A stretch of DNA of 64,000 nt from Chordicoccus furentiruminis (GTDB taxonomy: Bacteria; Bacillota; Clostridia; Lachnospirales; Lachnospiraceae): the NCBI RefSeq assembly GCF_019355395.1, contig NZ_CP048829.1, positions 186,001 to 250,000 of the forward strand, in the 5' to 3' direction. The notes beneath the pieces were generated by a model, which did no database searches, was not told the DNA's origin, and was given only the letters and a program-made list of their open reading frames with translations. This document shows, piece by piece, positions 36,392-44,963 of the stretch (its first letter is position 1; each line of letters begins with the position of its first letter). The position numbers and the translations under genes were made by a program.

Positions 36392-37188
36392 CGGTTCCCC
36401 TCCTTCGCCTTCCTAGTTCCGGATACCGTTTCTTCGTAAACATATCCGCCCTTTACGTCCATGGATCCGAAAATATCCGGTATCGTCCCGACGATCGGAT
36501 ACGGATAGCGTTCGATCAGCGATTCCTCCGATTTAATGCGGCGGTCCGTGAGGTCAAGAACCACCAGACCGGCAACGGAGATCAGGAACCCGAGCAGTGC
36601 GCCGACCACTGTATTCCGCTTTGTGCTCGGAGAGTATTTTTTCTGCGGCTTCTCGGGCGCGACTGCGATTTTCATAGAGGAGCCGTCCACGATGTTTGCG
36701 ATGTAGTCCGGCGCCACCTCCGCGACGGCGCGGGCAAGCTCATAGGCGTGATCCGGTGTATCCAGGGTCACGAACACATCAATCAGCTGTGTCTGGCTCT
36801 CGATCGACGTCGTCACGCTCTCCCGGATCCGGTCATATGTCCAGTCCGAGCCGAGCTTCGCCCGTCCGAGCGCGTCCTCAAGTACCGTGCGGCTTGTCAG
36901 GATCGATGCGTAGGTATAGGTCAGCGACTGCGCCGCCGACGTATCTCCCGACGACAGCGCATCTGTGCTGGAAGCCGTCGTCCGGTTATTGACAAACGCC
37001 ACGAAGCTCGCCCTGTATGTCGGCCGGATAAACAGCACCGTGCAGGCGAACGCGATCAGCGCGCCAAGCAGCGTGGCCGCAAGAACACGCATCCGGTTCT
37101 TCCACAGCATGCCGAACAGCTTCGCCAGATCGATGGTCGTCTCCTGGCTCCGCGCTCCCGATGCTCCCGATTGTAGTTGCTGGTTCAT
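36388..37188 (-). CDS. cpsC: CpsC/Wzz-type chain-length determinant
   Basis: The 266-residue protein has two membrane helices (about residues 36-56 and 190-212) flanking an extracytoplasmic domain of about 130 residues, the Wzz/CapA layout of polysaccharide co-polymerases. The short cytoplasmic C-terminus probably activates the kinase encoded next. Start and stop both overlap neighbours by 4 bases (ATGA), so the glycosyltransferase, this gene and the kinase gene are coupled in translation. Confidence 0.88.
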   Translation of the reverse strand: MNQQLQSGASGARSQETTIDLAKLFGMLWKNRMRVLAATLLGALIAFACTVLFIRPTYRASFVAFVNNRTTASSTDALSSGDTSAAQSLTYTYASILTSRTVLEDALGRAKLGSDWTYDRIRESVTTSIESQTQLIDVFVTLDTPDHAYELARAVAEVAPDYIANIVDGSSMKIAVAPEKPQKKYSPSTKRNTVVGALLGFLISVAGLVVLDLTDRRIKSEESLIERYPYPIVGTIPDIFGSMDVKGGYVYEETVSGTRKAKEGNR

Positions 37189-38294
37189 TTCCTTTCCCCC
37201 TCATATGAACGGATTGTATGTTTCCTGATGATTTCGCGGCTGAGCTGCCAGATCTCCGTGAAGTAAGCGCCTTTTCTCAGTTTTTCTCCGACCCGGGCCG
37301 CCCGCTCCGCCATCGTCTCATAGTCCGCGTCCGTCATCGCGCCGATCCTGCCCGGCACTTCCTCAAGAGAAGCCACTGCGATCCCGACTCCCTCCGACCT
37401 CACAAAGTCGGCCTCCGCCGCTTCATTCCAGATCACAACGGGAAGCCCCGCAGCCAGATACAGCGACAGCTTATGCGGATTGTTGTATTTCAGATATCCG
37501 CCGGTATTTCCCGCACAGGTCGTCATCTCCGGTCCGTCCCAGACCAGACCGAAAGCTCCCTCCATCCGACCCGGGAGCTCATCCGCAGGCAGCGTACCGT
37601 GGTAAACCGTCCTTTCGGACGACACCCGTCTCGCTTCAAAATAAGGTCCGTACAGATGAAGTGTCACCGGCATATCGGACTCCAGCATACGGTACACATA
37701 GCCCGATTTGCCTCTCGCAAGATTGCCCGCCACCGCAATCGACAGATCCCGCTTCCGTTCTTTTCGGATTTTTGTTCCGTCACAGAGATAATCGAAAATG
37801 CCGAGAGAAACCACCCGCTCCGGATCAAAGCCCTGTCCGATCAGATAATCCCGCATCCGGCTGTTGTGACAGATCACCACATCAAACGCAGCAAGAAGCT
37901 GATTGTCAGCTATTCTGTACGTCTCCTCATTGACCTGCTTCATCCCGCTGATTCCGCCGCGAAGCGACTCGAGATCATGGATCAGCGCCACGAAGGCGGC
38001 CTTCTTCCTCTTCCGGATTGCCGGAATGAGACGCAGCATCACCCGGTTCGCATACATCGGGTGCTGATAGAGAACGATGTCCCCGGCCTCAAGCTGATGC
38101 CCGAGTTTCTGCATTCGAAATGCCGGTACGGTCAGAAGCCAAAGCTTTTGAATGAGCTTCGGCTGCTTTTCCGGAAATGCGGGCATATCAAAAGTCCGCA
38201 TGCCCATCTGGCCGGCAATCCGGAGAATGTCCCCCGGCGCCTTCGAACCGGCGGTCTGCTGCCCGTTCGAACGTCTGTTCAGAATGTATTCCAT
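37185..38294 (-). CDS. GT-B glycosyltransferase, polysaccharide operon
   Basis: The 369-residue protein looks like a two-domain GT-B transferase, similar in tone to Gtf3/galactofuranosyltransferase-like enzymes. Visible features are LIHDLESLR, VVICHNSRMRDYL, VAGNLARGKSGYV, a HLYGPYFE strand, YHGTLPADELP, and the donor-site segment YNNPHKLSLYLAAGLPVV. No membrane helix is present. The donor sugar is not predictable. It is the first gene after a perfect consensus promoter and overlaps cpsC by 4 bases. GGAG lies 6 bases before the ATG. Confidence 0.78.
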   Translation of the reverse strand: MEYILNRRSNGQQTAGSKAPGDILRIAGQMGMRTFDMPAFPEKQPKLIQKLWLLTVPAFRMQKLGHQLEAGDIVLYQHPMYANRVMLRLIPAIRKRKKAAFVALIHDLESLRGGISGMKQVNEETYRIADNQLLAAFDVVICHNSRMRDYLIGQGFDPERVVSLGIFDYLCDGTKIRKERKRDLSIAVAGNLARGKSGYVYRMLESDMPVTLHLYGPYFEARRVSSERTVYHGTLPADELPGRMEGAFGLVWDGPEMTTCAGNTGGYLKYNNPHKLSLYLAAGLPVVIWNEAAEADFVRSEGVGIAVASLEEVPGRIGAMTDADYETMAERAARVGEKLRKGAYFTEIWQLSREIIRKHTIRSYEGERK

Positions 38295-38312
38295 ACTCGT
38301 CTCCGATCAGCA

Positions 38313-38330
38313 GCCGGGCAATCGCCCGGC
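38313..38330 (-). promoter_or_regulatory. Leader hairpin of the polysaccharide operon
   Basis: A perfect 7-bp stem (GCCGGGC with GCCCGGC, 4-base loop) lies in the leader between the transcription start and the glycosyltransferase start. No T-run follows. Confidence 0.45.
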
Positions 38331-38378
38331 ATCCCTGCGGCATTTCTGCCTGCCGCCTTTTCCGGCACTATCTCTTCT

Positions 38379-38407
38379 ATTATAAAGAACCTGACCCCGG
38401 ATGTCAA
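38379..38407 (-). promoter_or_regulatory. Perfect consensus promoter of the polysaccharide operon
   Basis: On the minus strand TTGACA (38407-38402) and TATAAT (38384-38379) are separated by exactly 17 bases, identical to the sigma-70/sigma-A consensus. The predicted leader to the glycosyltransferase start is about 78 bases. Confidence 0.88.
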
Positions 38408-38481
38408 TTTCACGCCGTGATTTCAGAATTATATCGGTCCTGCTTCTTAATTTCATCATATTCATTCACCGGGAAGAATGA

Positions 38482-38487
38482 TATAAT
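38482..38487 (+). promoter_or_regulatory. Candidate -10 element for potABCD
   Basis: A perfect TATAAT lies 77 bases upstream of the potA start. The -35 region is poor (about TATTCA), so an activator may be needed. Confidence 0.42.
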
Positions 38488-38563
38488 GAATCGATTTCGG
38501 GCTTCGGTCCCGAATCCATTCCACTCCGGCACAGCCGGAATACAAATCAGGAGGATTTATGAG

Positions 38564-39637
38564 TTGAATAACGAGCTGATCCATCTTAACCACATTTCCA
38601 AGTCCTTCGGCGACAAGGTCGTTCTCGACGATCTTGATCTCGTCATTCACGAAAACGAGTTCGTCACACTGCTCGGCCCCTCCGGCTGCGGAAAAACCAC
38701 TACGCTCCGGATTCTCGCAGGATTCGAGTCTCCGGACAAAGGCAGCGTCATCTTCGAGGGCAGAGACATCACCAACCTTCCCCCCAACAAACGTCAGCTG
38801 AATACAGTCTTCCAGAACTATGCGCTGTTCACGCATATGAACGTCGCGGAGAATATTGCGTTCGGATTAAATATAAAGAAGAAACCCCGATCCTACATCG
38901 AGGACAAGATTCATTACGCCCTGAAACTGGTCGGTCTTGAGGGCTTTGAAAAACGTTCTGTCAGCAACCTTTCCGGCGGTCAGCAGCAGCGAATCGCCAT
39001 CGCCCGCGCAATCGTGAACGAGCCGCGCGTGCTGCTGCTGGACGAGCCGCTCGGCGCCCTTGACCTGAAGCTCCGGCAGGACATGCAGTATGAGCTGATC
39101 CGGATGAAGAACGAGCTGAAGATCACATTCATCTACGTCACGCATGACCAGCAGGAGGCTCTGACAATGTCCGACACCATCGTGGTGATGAATCAGGGCT
39201 ATATCCAGCAGATGGGATCTCCGGAATCAATCTACAATGAGCCTGAAAATGCATTTGTCGCCGATTTCATCGGCGATTCCAACCTCTTCCCGGCCAGCTT
39301 TGTCCATGACGAGCTGATCCGGATCGACGGCACGCTCTTCCCCTGTGTGGACAAGGGCTTCGGCATGAACCGTCCCGTAGACATCGTGATCCGTCCGGAG
39401 GATGTGGAACTCGTCGCTCCGGGCGAAGGAACCGTTGACGGCGTCGTGACGGATCTCATCTTCAAGGGCGTGCACTACGAGATGTGCCTCGACGTCGGAG
39501 GACGTGAGTGGGTCGCCCATTCCACCCGCCCTCATATCGTCGGCGAACGTGTCGGCATCCATGTGGATCCCTTCAATATTCAGGTGATGAACAAACCCGA
39601 ATCCGAGGATGAGGAGGCCGCCGGCATCGATGACTAA
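38564..39637 (+). CDS. potA: Spermidine/putrescine importer ATPase PotA
   Basis: This 357-residue ATPase powers polyamine import. Walker A is GPSGCGKTT, the signature LSGGQQQR, Walker B LLLDEPLGALD and the H-loop VTHDQ; a C-terminal TOBE domain follows. The likely start codon is TTG at 38564, 9 bases after AGGAGG, giving the normal N-terminus NNELIHLNHISKSF. An ATG lies 4 bases after the same site but in another frame, and is closed by TGA after one further codon; that TGA overlaps the TTG. An upstream in-frame extension has no support. It is first of four overlapping genes. Confidence 0.92.
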   Translation: MNNELIHLNHISKSFGDKVVLDDLDLVIHENEFVTLLGPSGCGKTTTLRILAGFESPDKGSVIFEGRDITNLPPNKRQLNTVFQNYALFTHMNVAENIAFGLNIKKKPRSYIEDKIHYALKLVGLEGFEKRSVSNLSGGQQQRIAIARAIVNEPRVLLLDEPLGALDLKLRQDMQYELIRMKNELKITFIYVTHDQQEALTMSDTIVVMNQGYIQQMGSPESIYNEPENAFVADFIGDSNLFPASFVHDELIRIDGTLFPCVDKGFGMNRPVDIVIRPEDVELVAPGEGTVDGVVTDLIFKGVHYEMCLDVGGREWVAHSTRPHIVGERVGIHVDPFNIQVMNKPESEDEEAAGIDD

Positions 39638-40454
39638 GACGAAGAAAATCGCCGGGATGCTCGGCATCCCCTACATTGCCTGGGCGGCGGTCTTCATCAT
39701 CGTGCCGCTGCTTATGGTATTCTGGTACGGGCTCACGGACGCCAGCGGTCATTTCACGCTGGCCAATGTCGCGGCCATCGCCGAACCAGCCCACAGCAAA
39801 TCGCTGCTGATGGCGCTGCTCCTTTCGCTGATCGCGACCGGCGTCTGTCTCCTGCTCGCCTACCCGCTGAGCATGTTTCTGGTTGAGACCCAGAAAACGA
39901 CCCATTCATTTCTCGCGATGCTGCTGATCGTTCCGATGTGGATGAATTTTCTGCTTCGGACGTATGCCTGGCAGTCGATTCTCGAGAAAACCGGCATCAT
40001 CAACACGGCGCTCACCGCCCTTGGTCTTCGCCCGCTGCGGATGATCAACACCCCGGGAGCCATCGTACTCGGCATGGTCTACAACTTTCTTCCGTTCATG
40101 ATCCTGCCGATCTACAACTCGCTGGAGAAGATCGACGGCAACGTGATCAACGCCGCGCGAGACCTTGGCGCAAGCCAGCGCCAAACACTGAACCGGATCA
40201 TCATCCCACTCTCGATGCCGGGCGTGATCTCCGGCATCACGATGGTCTTCATTCCGGCTCTCACGACCTTCGTCGTCTCCTCCCTGCTCGGGGGAGGCAA
40301 GATCCTTCTGATCGGCAACGTCATCGAGGAGGAGTTTATGGTCGCCTATGACTGGAATCTCGGCGCGGGACTGTCTCTCGTGCTGCTCGTCTTCATCATC
40401 ATAAGCGTCGTGATCTCCGCGGTCACGGAAAAAGATGAGGAGGTGTCGCGATGA
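39630..40454 (+). CDS. potB: Polyamine importer permease PotB
   Basis: The 274-residue inner permease has six hydrophobic helices and the binding-protein-dependent EAA loop (INAARDLGASQRQTLNRI) that docks on PotA. The ATG at 39630 overlaps the potA stop by 8 bases; an upstream in-frame ATG at 39609 is possible but would put charged residues ahead of the first helix. The stop overlaps potC as ATGA. Confidence 0.92.
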   Translation: MTKTKKIAGMLGIPYIAWAAVFIIVPLLMVFWYGLTDASGHFTLANVAAIAEPAHSKSLLMALLLSLIATGVCLLLAYPLSMFLVETQKTTHSFLAMLLIVPMWMNFLLRTYAWQSILEKTGIINTALTALGLRPLRMINTPGAIVLGMVYNFLPFMILPIYNSLEKIDGNVINAARDLGASQRQTLNRIIIPLSMPGVISGITMVFIPALTTFVVSSLLGGGKILLIGNVIEEEFMVAYDWNLGAGLSLVLLVFIIISVVISAVTEKDEEVSR

Positions 40455-41257
40455 AAACGAACCGGATCCGTCACCGCGGTTTAAAGCGCCTTTATATCGC
40501 GCTGATCTTTATTTTCATGTACGCCCCCATCGTGCTGCTGATCATTCAGTCGTTCAACGTCAGCAAAAGCAGGGGGCGCTGGGGCGGCTTCACCCTGAGA
40601 TGGTACCGCTCATTATTTACGGACGCGGATATCGGCCAGGCCTTCCTCACGACGATCGCCCTCGCCGTCCTTTCCTCGGTCATCGCTGTCATTCTCGGGA
40701 CCATGGCCTGCATCGCGATCTCGAAGATGAGGAAGCGGGGCCGCACCGTGATGATGGGCGTCACGAACATCCCGATGCTGAACGCGGATATCGTCACCGG
40801 CATTTCCTTCATGCTGCTTTTCCTCACGCTGAAGGTTCCTTTCGGCTTCGTGACGATTCTCCTCGCCCATATCACGTTCAATATTCCGTATGTGATCGTG
40901 AGCGTGATGCCGCGCTACAGGGAGCTGAATCCGCATATCTACGAGGCCGCGCTCGATCTGGGCGCCAGTCCCGCCACAGCATTTCGGAAAACGGTTCTGC
41001 CGGAGCTGATGCCTTCCATCCTGTCGGGCGGACTGATGGCCTTCACGATGTCGCTGGACGATTTCATCATCACGCACTTCACGGCGGGGGCCGGGATCCA
41101 TACCCTCTCCACCAAGATCTACTCTGAAGTCAAGCTCGGGATCAAGCCCGAGATGTACGCACTCTCCGCGATGATCTTCGTCACCGTGTTCGTGCTGCTT
41201 CTTCTGGTAAACCGCGCTCAGGACAGCGCCGAAAAGGCGAGAATCGAGGACAGATGA
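40451..41257 (+). CDS. potC: Polyamine importer permease PotC
   Basis: The 268-residue second permease of the complex has six hydrophobic helices and an EAA loop (YEAALDLGASPATAFRKT). The SLDDFIITHF segment near helix 5 is characteristic of PotC. Both ends overlap neighbours by 4 bases. GAGGTGTCG precedes the ATG. Confidence 0.93.
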   Translation: MKTNRIRHRGLKRLYIALIFIFMYAPIVLLIIQSFNVSKSRGRWGGFTLRWYRSLFTDADIGQAFLTTIALAVLSSVIAVILGTMACIAISKMRKRGRTVMMGVTNIPMLNADIVTGISFMLLFLTLKVPFGFVTILLAHITFNIPYVIVSVMPRYRELNPHIYEAALDLGASPATAFRKTVLPELMPSILSGGLMAFTMSLDDFIITHFTAGAGIHTLSTKIYSEVKLGIKPEMYALSAMIFVTVFVLLLLVNRAQDSAEKARIEDR

Positions 41258-42354
41258 TGAGAAAGATATCAGACGGAGGCCGCAGGGCCGCGGCCCTGGT
41301 CCTGACCTTCTGCACGGCCTTTGCGGTCCTCACCGGATGCGGTGCGGAAAGCGGACGGAGCACAAGGTCAGAGGACAGTTCCAATACGCTCTATGTCTAT
41401 AACTGGGGCGAGTATATCGATCCCGACGTGATCACAAGCTTCGAGAAGGAGACAGGGTACCATGTGGTCTACGATGTCTTCGAGACGAACGAGATCATGT
41501 ACCCGAAGATCGCCGCCGACCCGTCCCAGTACGATGTGATCTGCCCGTCCGACTATATGATCCAGAAAATGGCCGAGAACGATCTTCTTCTCAAGCTCGA
41601 TTACGATGAGATGCCCAACGTGAAAGCGAACATCGGCAGTGAGTACTGGAAGATGTCCGAGGACTTCGATCCGGGCAACCTCTACTCGGTTCCGTACTGC
41701 TGGGGCACCGTCGGAATCCTCTACAACAAGAAGATGGTGACGGACAAGGTCGACAGCTGGGATATTCTCTGGGACAAAAAGTACAATGACAACATCCTGA
41801 TGCAGGACAGTGTCCGCGACCTTTTCATGGTCGCGCTCAAAAAGCTCGGCTATTCCATGAACACCACAGACCTGAAGCAGCTGGAAGAGGCAAAGGATCT
41901 TCTGATTGAGGAAAAGCCGCTGGTTCAGGCTTATGTCGTCGATCAGGTACGTGACAAGATGATCGGAAACGAGTCCGCGCTCGGCGTCATTTACTCAGGC
42001 GAGGCCGAGTACACGCATGAGGAGAATCCGGATCTCGATTACGCGATCCCGAAGGAGGGAACGAACGTCTGGCTCGATTCCTGGGTCATCACGAAACAGA
42101 CCCGGCATAAAAAAGCGGCTGAGGCCTGGATCAACTACATGTGCCGCGGAGACATCGCTCTCAAGAATTTCGAGTACATCTACTACTCAACGCCCAACAC
42201 CGCGGCGATGGACCTGATGGATGAGGAAACCCGGAACAATCCGTTCCTCTTCCCCGACCTCTCGAAATGCAGCGGACTGGAAGCCTACCGCTATCTGGGC
42301 GAGGATGCGGACAAGATGTACTATAACCTCTGGAAAGAGGTAAAGAGCGCGTAA
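41254..42354 (+). CDS. potD: Polyamine-binding lipoprotein PotD
   Basis: The 366-residue extracellular binding protein starts with a lipoprotein signal ending LTGC (Cys near residue 29), so it is anchored to the outer face of the membrane. The mature part begins LYVYNWGEYIDPD, the PotD/PotF hallmark, with later FETNEIMYPK and WDILWDKKY typical of the family. ATG at 41254 overlaps the potC stop; a second ATG at 41257 is an alternative. A terminator and then the 57-bp repeat array follow. Confidence 0.94.
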   Translation: MMRKISDGGRRAAALVLTFCTAFAVLTGCGAESGRSTRSEDSSNTLYVYNWGEYIDPDVITSFEKETGYHVVYDVFETNEIMYPKIAADPSQYDVICPSDYMIQKMAENDLLLKLDYDEMPNVKANIGSEYWKMSEDFDPGNLYSVPYCWGTVGILYNKKMVTDKVDSWDILWDKKYNDNILMQDSVRDLFMVALKKLGYSMNTTDLKQLEEAKDLLIEEKPLVQAYVVDQVRDKMIGNESALGVIYSGEAEYTHEENPDLDYAIPKEGTNVWLDSWVITKQTRHKKAAEAWINYMCRGDIALKNFEYIYYSTPNTAAMDLMDEETRNNPFLFPDLSKCSGLEAYRYLGEDADKMYYNLWKEVKSA

Positions 42355-42468
42355 GCGGCCGTACAGGACGCTTACACCGGGGGCGGCAGACTGCCTCGCC
42401 CGGATCATGAAAGCAGGAAACGCCGGGACGTGCGAAATCGAAACGCGGATCGGCCAGAAACGGAAACG

Positions 42469-42526
42469 CCGGGACGACCAAACATACGGTCGCCCCGGTT
42501 TCTTTTACTTCTCTTATTTTTTGCCT
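42469..42526 (+). terminator. Terminator of potABCD
   Basis: A stem of 10 bp with one mismatch (CGGGACGACC with GGTCGCCCCG) is followed on the plus strand by a T-rich run (TTTCTTTTACTTCTCTTATTTTTT). The tandem repeats start in its tail. Confidence 0.65.
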
Positions 42527-43206
42527 CTCGGTTCTGCGCATAAAGAAATGCTCCGAACCGCCTCTGCAGGCAATCTTTTGCCTCTCGGTTCTGCGCATAA
42601 AGAAAAGCCCCGAACCGCCTCTGCAGGCAATCTTTTGCCTCTCGGTTCTGCACATAAAGAAAAGCCCCGAACCGCCTCTGCAGGCGATCTTTTGCCTCTC
42701 GGTTCTGCGCATAAAGAAAAGCCCCGAACCGCCTCTGCAGGCGATCTTTTGCCTCTCGGTTCTGCGCATAAAGAAAAGCCCCGAACCGCCTCTGCAGGCA
42801 ATCTTTTGCCTCTCGGTTCTGCGCATAAAGAAAAGCCCCGAACCGCCTCTGCAGGCGATCTTTTGCCTCTCGGTTCTGCGCATAAAGAAAAGCCCCGAAC
42901 CGCCTCTGCAGGCGATCTTTTGCCTCTCGGTTCTGCGCATAAAGAAAAGCCCCGAACCGCCTCTGCAGGCAATCTTTTGCCTCTCGGTTCTGCGCATAAA
43001 GAAAAGCCCCGAACCGCCTCTGCAGGCGATCTTTTGCCTCTCGGTTCTGCGCATAAAGAAAAGCCCCGAACCGCCTCTGCAGGCGATCTTTTGCCTCTCG
43101 GTTCTGCGCATAAAGAAAAGCCCCGAACCGCCTCTGCAGGCAATCTTTTGCCTCTCGGTTCTGCGCATAAAGAAAAGCCCCGAACCGCCTCTGCAGGCGA
43201 CCCGGA
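42518..43206. repeat. Twelve tandem copies of a 57-bp unit
   Basis: The marker GCCTCTCGG recurs exactly every 57 bases from 42523 to 43150, giving about 11.9 copies. Copies are almost identical; the first differs by two bases in its middle (AATGCT for AAAGCC) and the third by one. A variable A/G just before ATC near the unit end follows the order A A G G A G G A G G A G, a three-unit (171-bp) super-period. Each unit holds an inverted repeat (CGGTTC with GAACCG). Because 57 is divisible by three, several frames stay open through the array, but none has a gene-like context. Confidence 0.95.
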
Positions 43207-43217
43207 ACCCTCCCTCG

Positions 43218-43289
43218 AGCGCGAGACGGGGATCGAACCCGCGACCCCCACCTTGGCAAGGTGGTGCTCCACCGCTGAGCCACTCGCGC
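43218..43289 (-). tRNA. tRNA-Gly (anticodon GCC)
   Basis: A 72-base cloverleaf has a perfect acceptor stem GCGCGAG/CTCGCGC, a D stem GCTC/GAGC, an anticodon stem CCACC/GGTGG and a T arm with TTCGATC. The loop TTGCCAA gives anticodon GCC, reading GGC. The discriminator is T, common in glycine tRNAs. The 57-bp array begins 12 bases past its 3' end. Confidence 0.94.
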
Positions 43290-43317
43290 GTGCGTCATTT
43301 CTTTTGACGACTCTGAT

Positions 43318-43346
43318 ATAATACAACAATCCACTTATTGTGTCAA
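43318..43346 (-). promoter_or_regulatory. Promoter of tRNA-Gly
   Basis: A perfect TTGACA (43346-43341), 17 bases, then TATTAT (43323-43318) on the minus strand. The IS30 element ends 48 bases upstream and leaves it intact. Confidence 0.75.
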
Positions 43347-43393
43347 CAGAAAACATTGAAGTAATAGCAAAAAATATTGGAATAATGCCGCAA

Positions 43394-44578
43394 ATTGCAA
43401 TAACAAGTTGGACACCCTTCGCTAGGCAGTAGCCTGGTAGATTCGGTCGATTTCCTCCTCGAAGATTTCTTCCGGGGTTCTATACCCCAGGACCTTCCTC
43501 GGGAGACAGTTACACCAGATCTCCACATCGGAGATCTGCTGACCGGTAAAGTCATCAATCCGCTTCCCTTTCGGTATGAACCTTCTGATCAGACCGTTAT
43601 GCCGCTCTACGGTTCCCTTATCGCAGGACGTGTAGGGATGAGCATAGTAGACAAGCGTATCAGCCATCTTCTCAAGTTCTGAAAGGTCGGCGAATTCCGA
43701 ACCGTTATCTGAGGTGATGGTTTTGAACACTTCGCTGAAGTGTTCGCTGTAAATCTCCTGAAGTTGTTTGATTGCCTCCATGACACACACTGATGTCTTG
43801 TCAGCAATAGGAAGCATCAGGAACTCACGGCTTTTGCGTTCAGTAAGAGTGAGCAGGACCTGGTCATCCTGGGTCTTAGCGCCCAATACGAGGTCGCATT
43901 CCCAGTGTCCGAATTCCTCACGGGATTCGATCTCTCTGGGACGTTCCTCAATGCTGCGGCCCAGCCTTTTCTTGTTGATCCGAGATCTATGTTTCTTGGA
44001 CTTACGCTTCAGCTTTTCAGGAAGGTTATGGTTTCTGATGTCAAAGAAGCCAAGATCAACATAGCGGTAAAGCGTTTTTGTGCAGACGATCTGTTCTCTG
44101 GTAAATTGACCATCGAGAATAGCGCGTCCAGCACAGGCGTCCAATGACCAGCCGTCTTCTGTAAAGTGTTTCAATACATACTCCAGAAACGCTGATTTGC
44201 TCAGGAAGTCATAATGCCGGCAACTGTGCTTTCGGTTGTCCTCATAGGCTTTCTGACCGGCAGAAGCCTTATAACGGGTCACGCGGCCGTTATATAAGGC
44301 AACGGAACCACGTGCTATTTCATTCGAGACAGTGCTCGGTGAGCAGCCGATCTCACGGGCAATTGCCCGGATTGAGTAGTGGTCTTTAAGACGAATCTGA
44401 ATAAGAACTCGTTCCTCATACGAAAGATGTTTGCCTTTTATATGGGAAGATATGGTAGAATGAGAGTTGTCCATGGTGGCGATTCTCCTGTAGAAAGTTT
44501 GTTGTGGTGACTTACATTCTACCAAAGATCCTGCCATGGATCTTTATTATATTCAGATGTCCAACTTCATTTTACAAT
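43394..44578. mobile_element. IS30-family insertion sequence
   Basis: One intact transposase gene lies between imperfect inverted ends: 43394-43414 and 44558-44578 match at 17 of 21 positions and share AAGTTGGACA. The element is about 1.19 kb, within the IS30 range. The exact outer ends and target duplication could not be fixed by eye. It is more AT-rich than its neighbourhood, suggesting recent arrival. It sits just upstream of the tRNA-Gly promoter. Confidence 0.85.
43422..44474 (-). CDS. IS30-family transposase
   Basis: The 350-residue transposase has an N-terminal helix-turn-helix (YEERVLIQIRLKDHYSIRAI then SPSTVSNEI) and a DDE catalytic core: Asp in WECDLVLG, Asp in TSDNGSEF and Glu in GTVERHNG. 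All three catalytic residues are present and the frame is intact, so it may be active. The ATG at 44474 follows AGGAG; an in-frame ATG at 44537 lies close to the element end and lacks a good site. Confidence 0.92.
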   Translation of the reverse strand: MDNSHSTISSHIKGKHLSYEERVLIQIRLKDHYSIRAIAREIGCSPSTVSNEIARGSVALYNGRVTRYKASAGQKAYEDNRKHSCRHYDFLSKSAFLEYVLKHFTEDGWSLDACAGRAILDGQFTREQIVCTKTLYRYVDLGFFDIRNHNLPEKLKRKSKKHRSRINKKRLGRSIEERPREIESREEFGHWECDLVLGAKTQDDQVLLTLTERKSREFLMLPIADKTSVCVMEAIKQLQEIYSEHFSEVFKTITSDNGSEFADLSELEKMADTLVYYAHPYTSCDKGTVERHNGLIRRFIPKGKRIDDFTGQQISDVEIWCNCLPRKVLGYRTPEEIFEEEIDRIYQATA

Positions 44579-44963
44579 CGGCGTATTTCTTTTTATCCGC
44601 TTTCTTTTTGTTTCTCATTTTCGCATACCCGCATGCATGAATCCAGGTCCTGTGGAATACTGTCCCTTTATCCTGAGAGATGACAGAACCCGACGTTCCC
44701 TTATGATCTTTTTTGGCTGTTTCCGATCCATTTAAGCTGTCAACCGACTGCTTCTGTTAAAAAGCTCCGGATTCATCGGGCTTCACCTCTGCATTCTCCA
44801 AATTCAGCATTATATCACAGATTAACACATGTGTAACTTTGCCTGCTGCATGTAACCTGAAGCCCCGTCCTGCCGTATGCTCTCTCTTCGCCGCTTGGAT
44901 GAATGAACCATTCCCCGCAGAATCAGATGTGATGACTCTGCGGGGAATGGCAGTCTTCTGTAT
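44579..44963. other. AT-richer gene-poor gap beside the IS30 element
   Basis: This 385-base stretch has lower GC than its surroundings. On the minus strand a frame of about 60 codons without a good start runs leftward from about 44750 into the IS end, with peptide pieces such as GTVFHRTWIHACGYAK; it might be the tail of a gene lost by insertion or deletion, but nothing is recognisable. A hairpin at its right edge is listed separately. Confidence 0.4.
44908..44950 (-). terminator. Hairpin after the DUF1294 gene
   Basis: A perfect 14-bp stem (44908-44921 with 44937-44950) lies 13 bases past the DUF1294 stop. T-runs are weak on both sides, so it is a probable but not classic terminator. Confidence 0.5.

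Noticed and set aside
34884-38294. Invertible, phase-variable promoter for the polysaccharide operon
   Set aside because: No inverted repeats flank the promoter and no recombinase gene is nearby.
42518-43206. CRISPR array
   Set aside because: The units abut with no unique spacers, and no cas genes are nearby.
42161-43356. Repeat-rich peptides of about 280-335 residues in several frames
   Set aside because: They arise only because the 57-bp unit is divisible by three; all three frames are open, with no start signals, and they cross a terminator and a tRNA.
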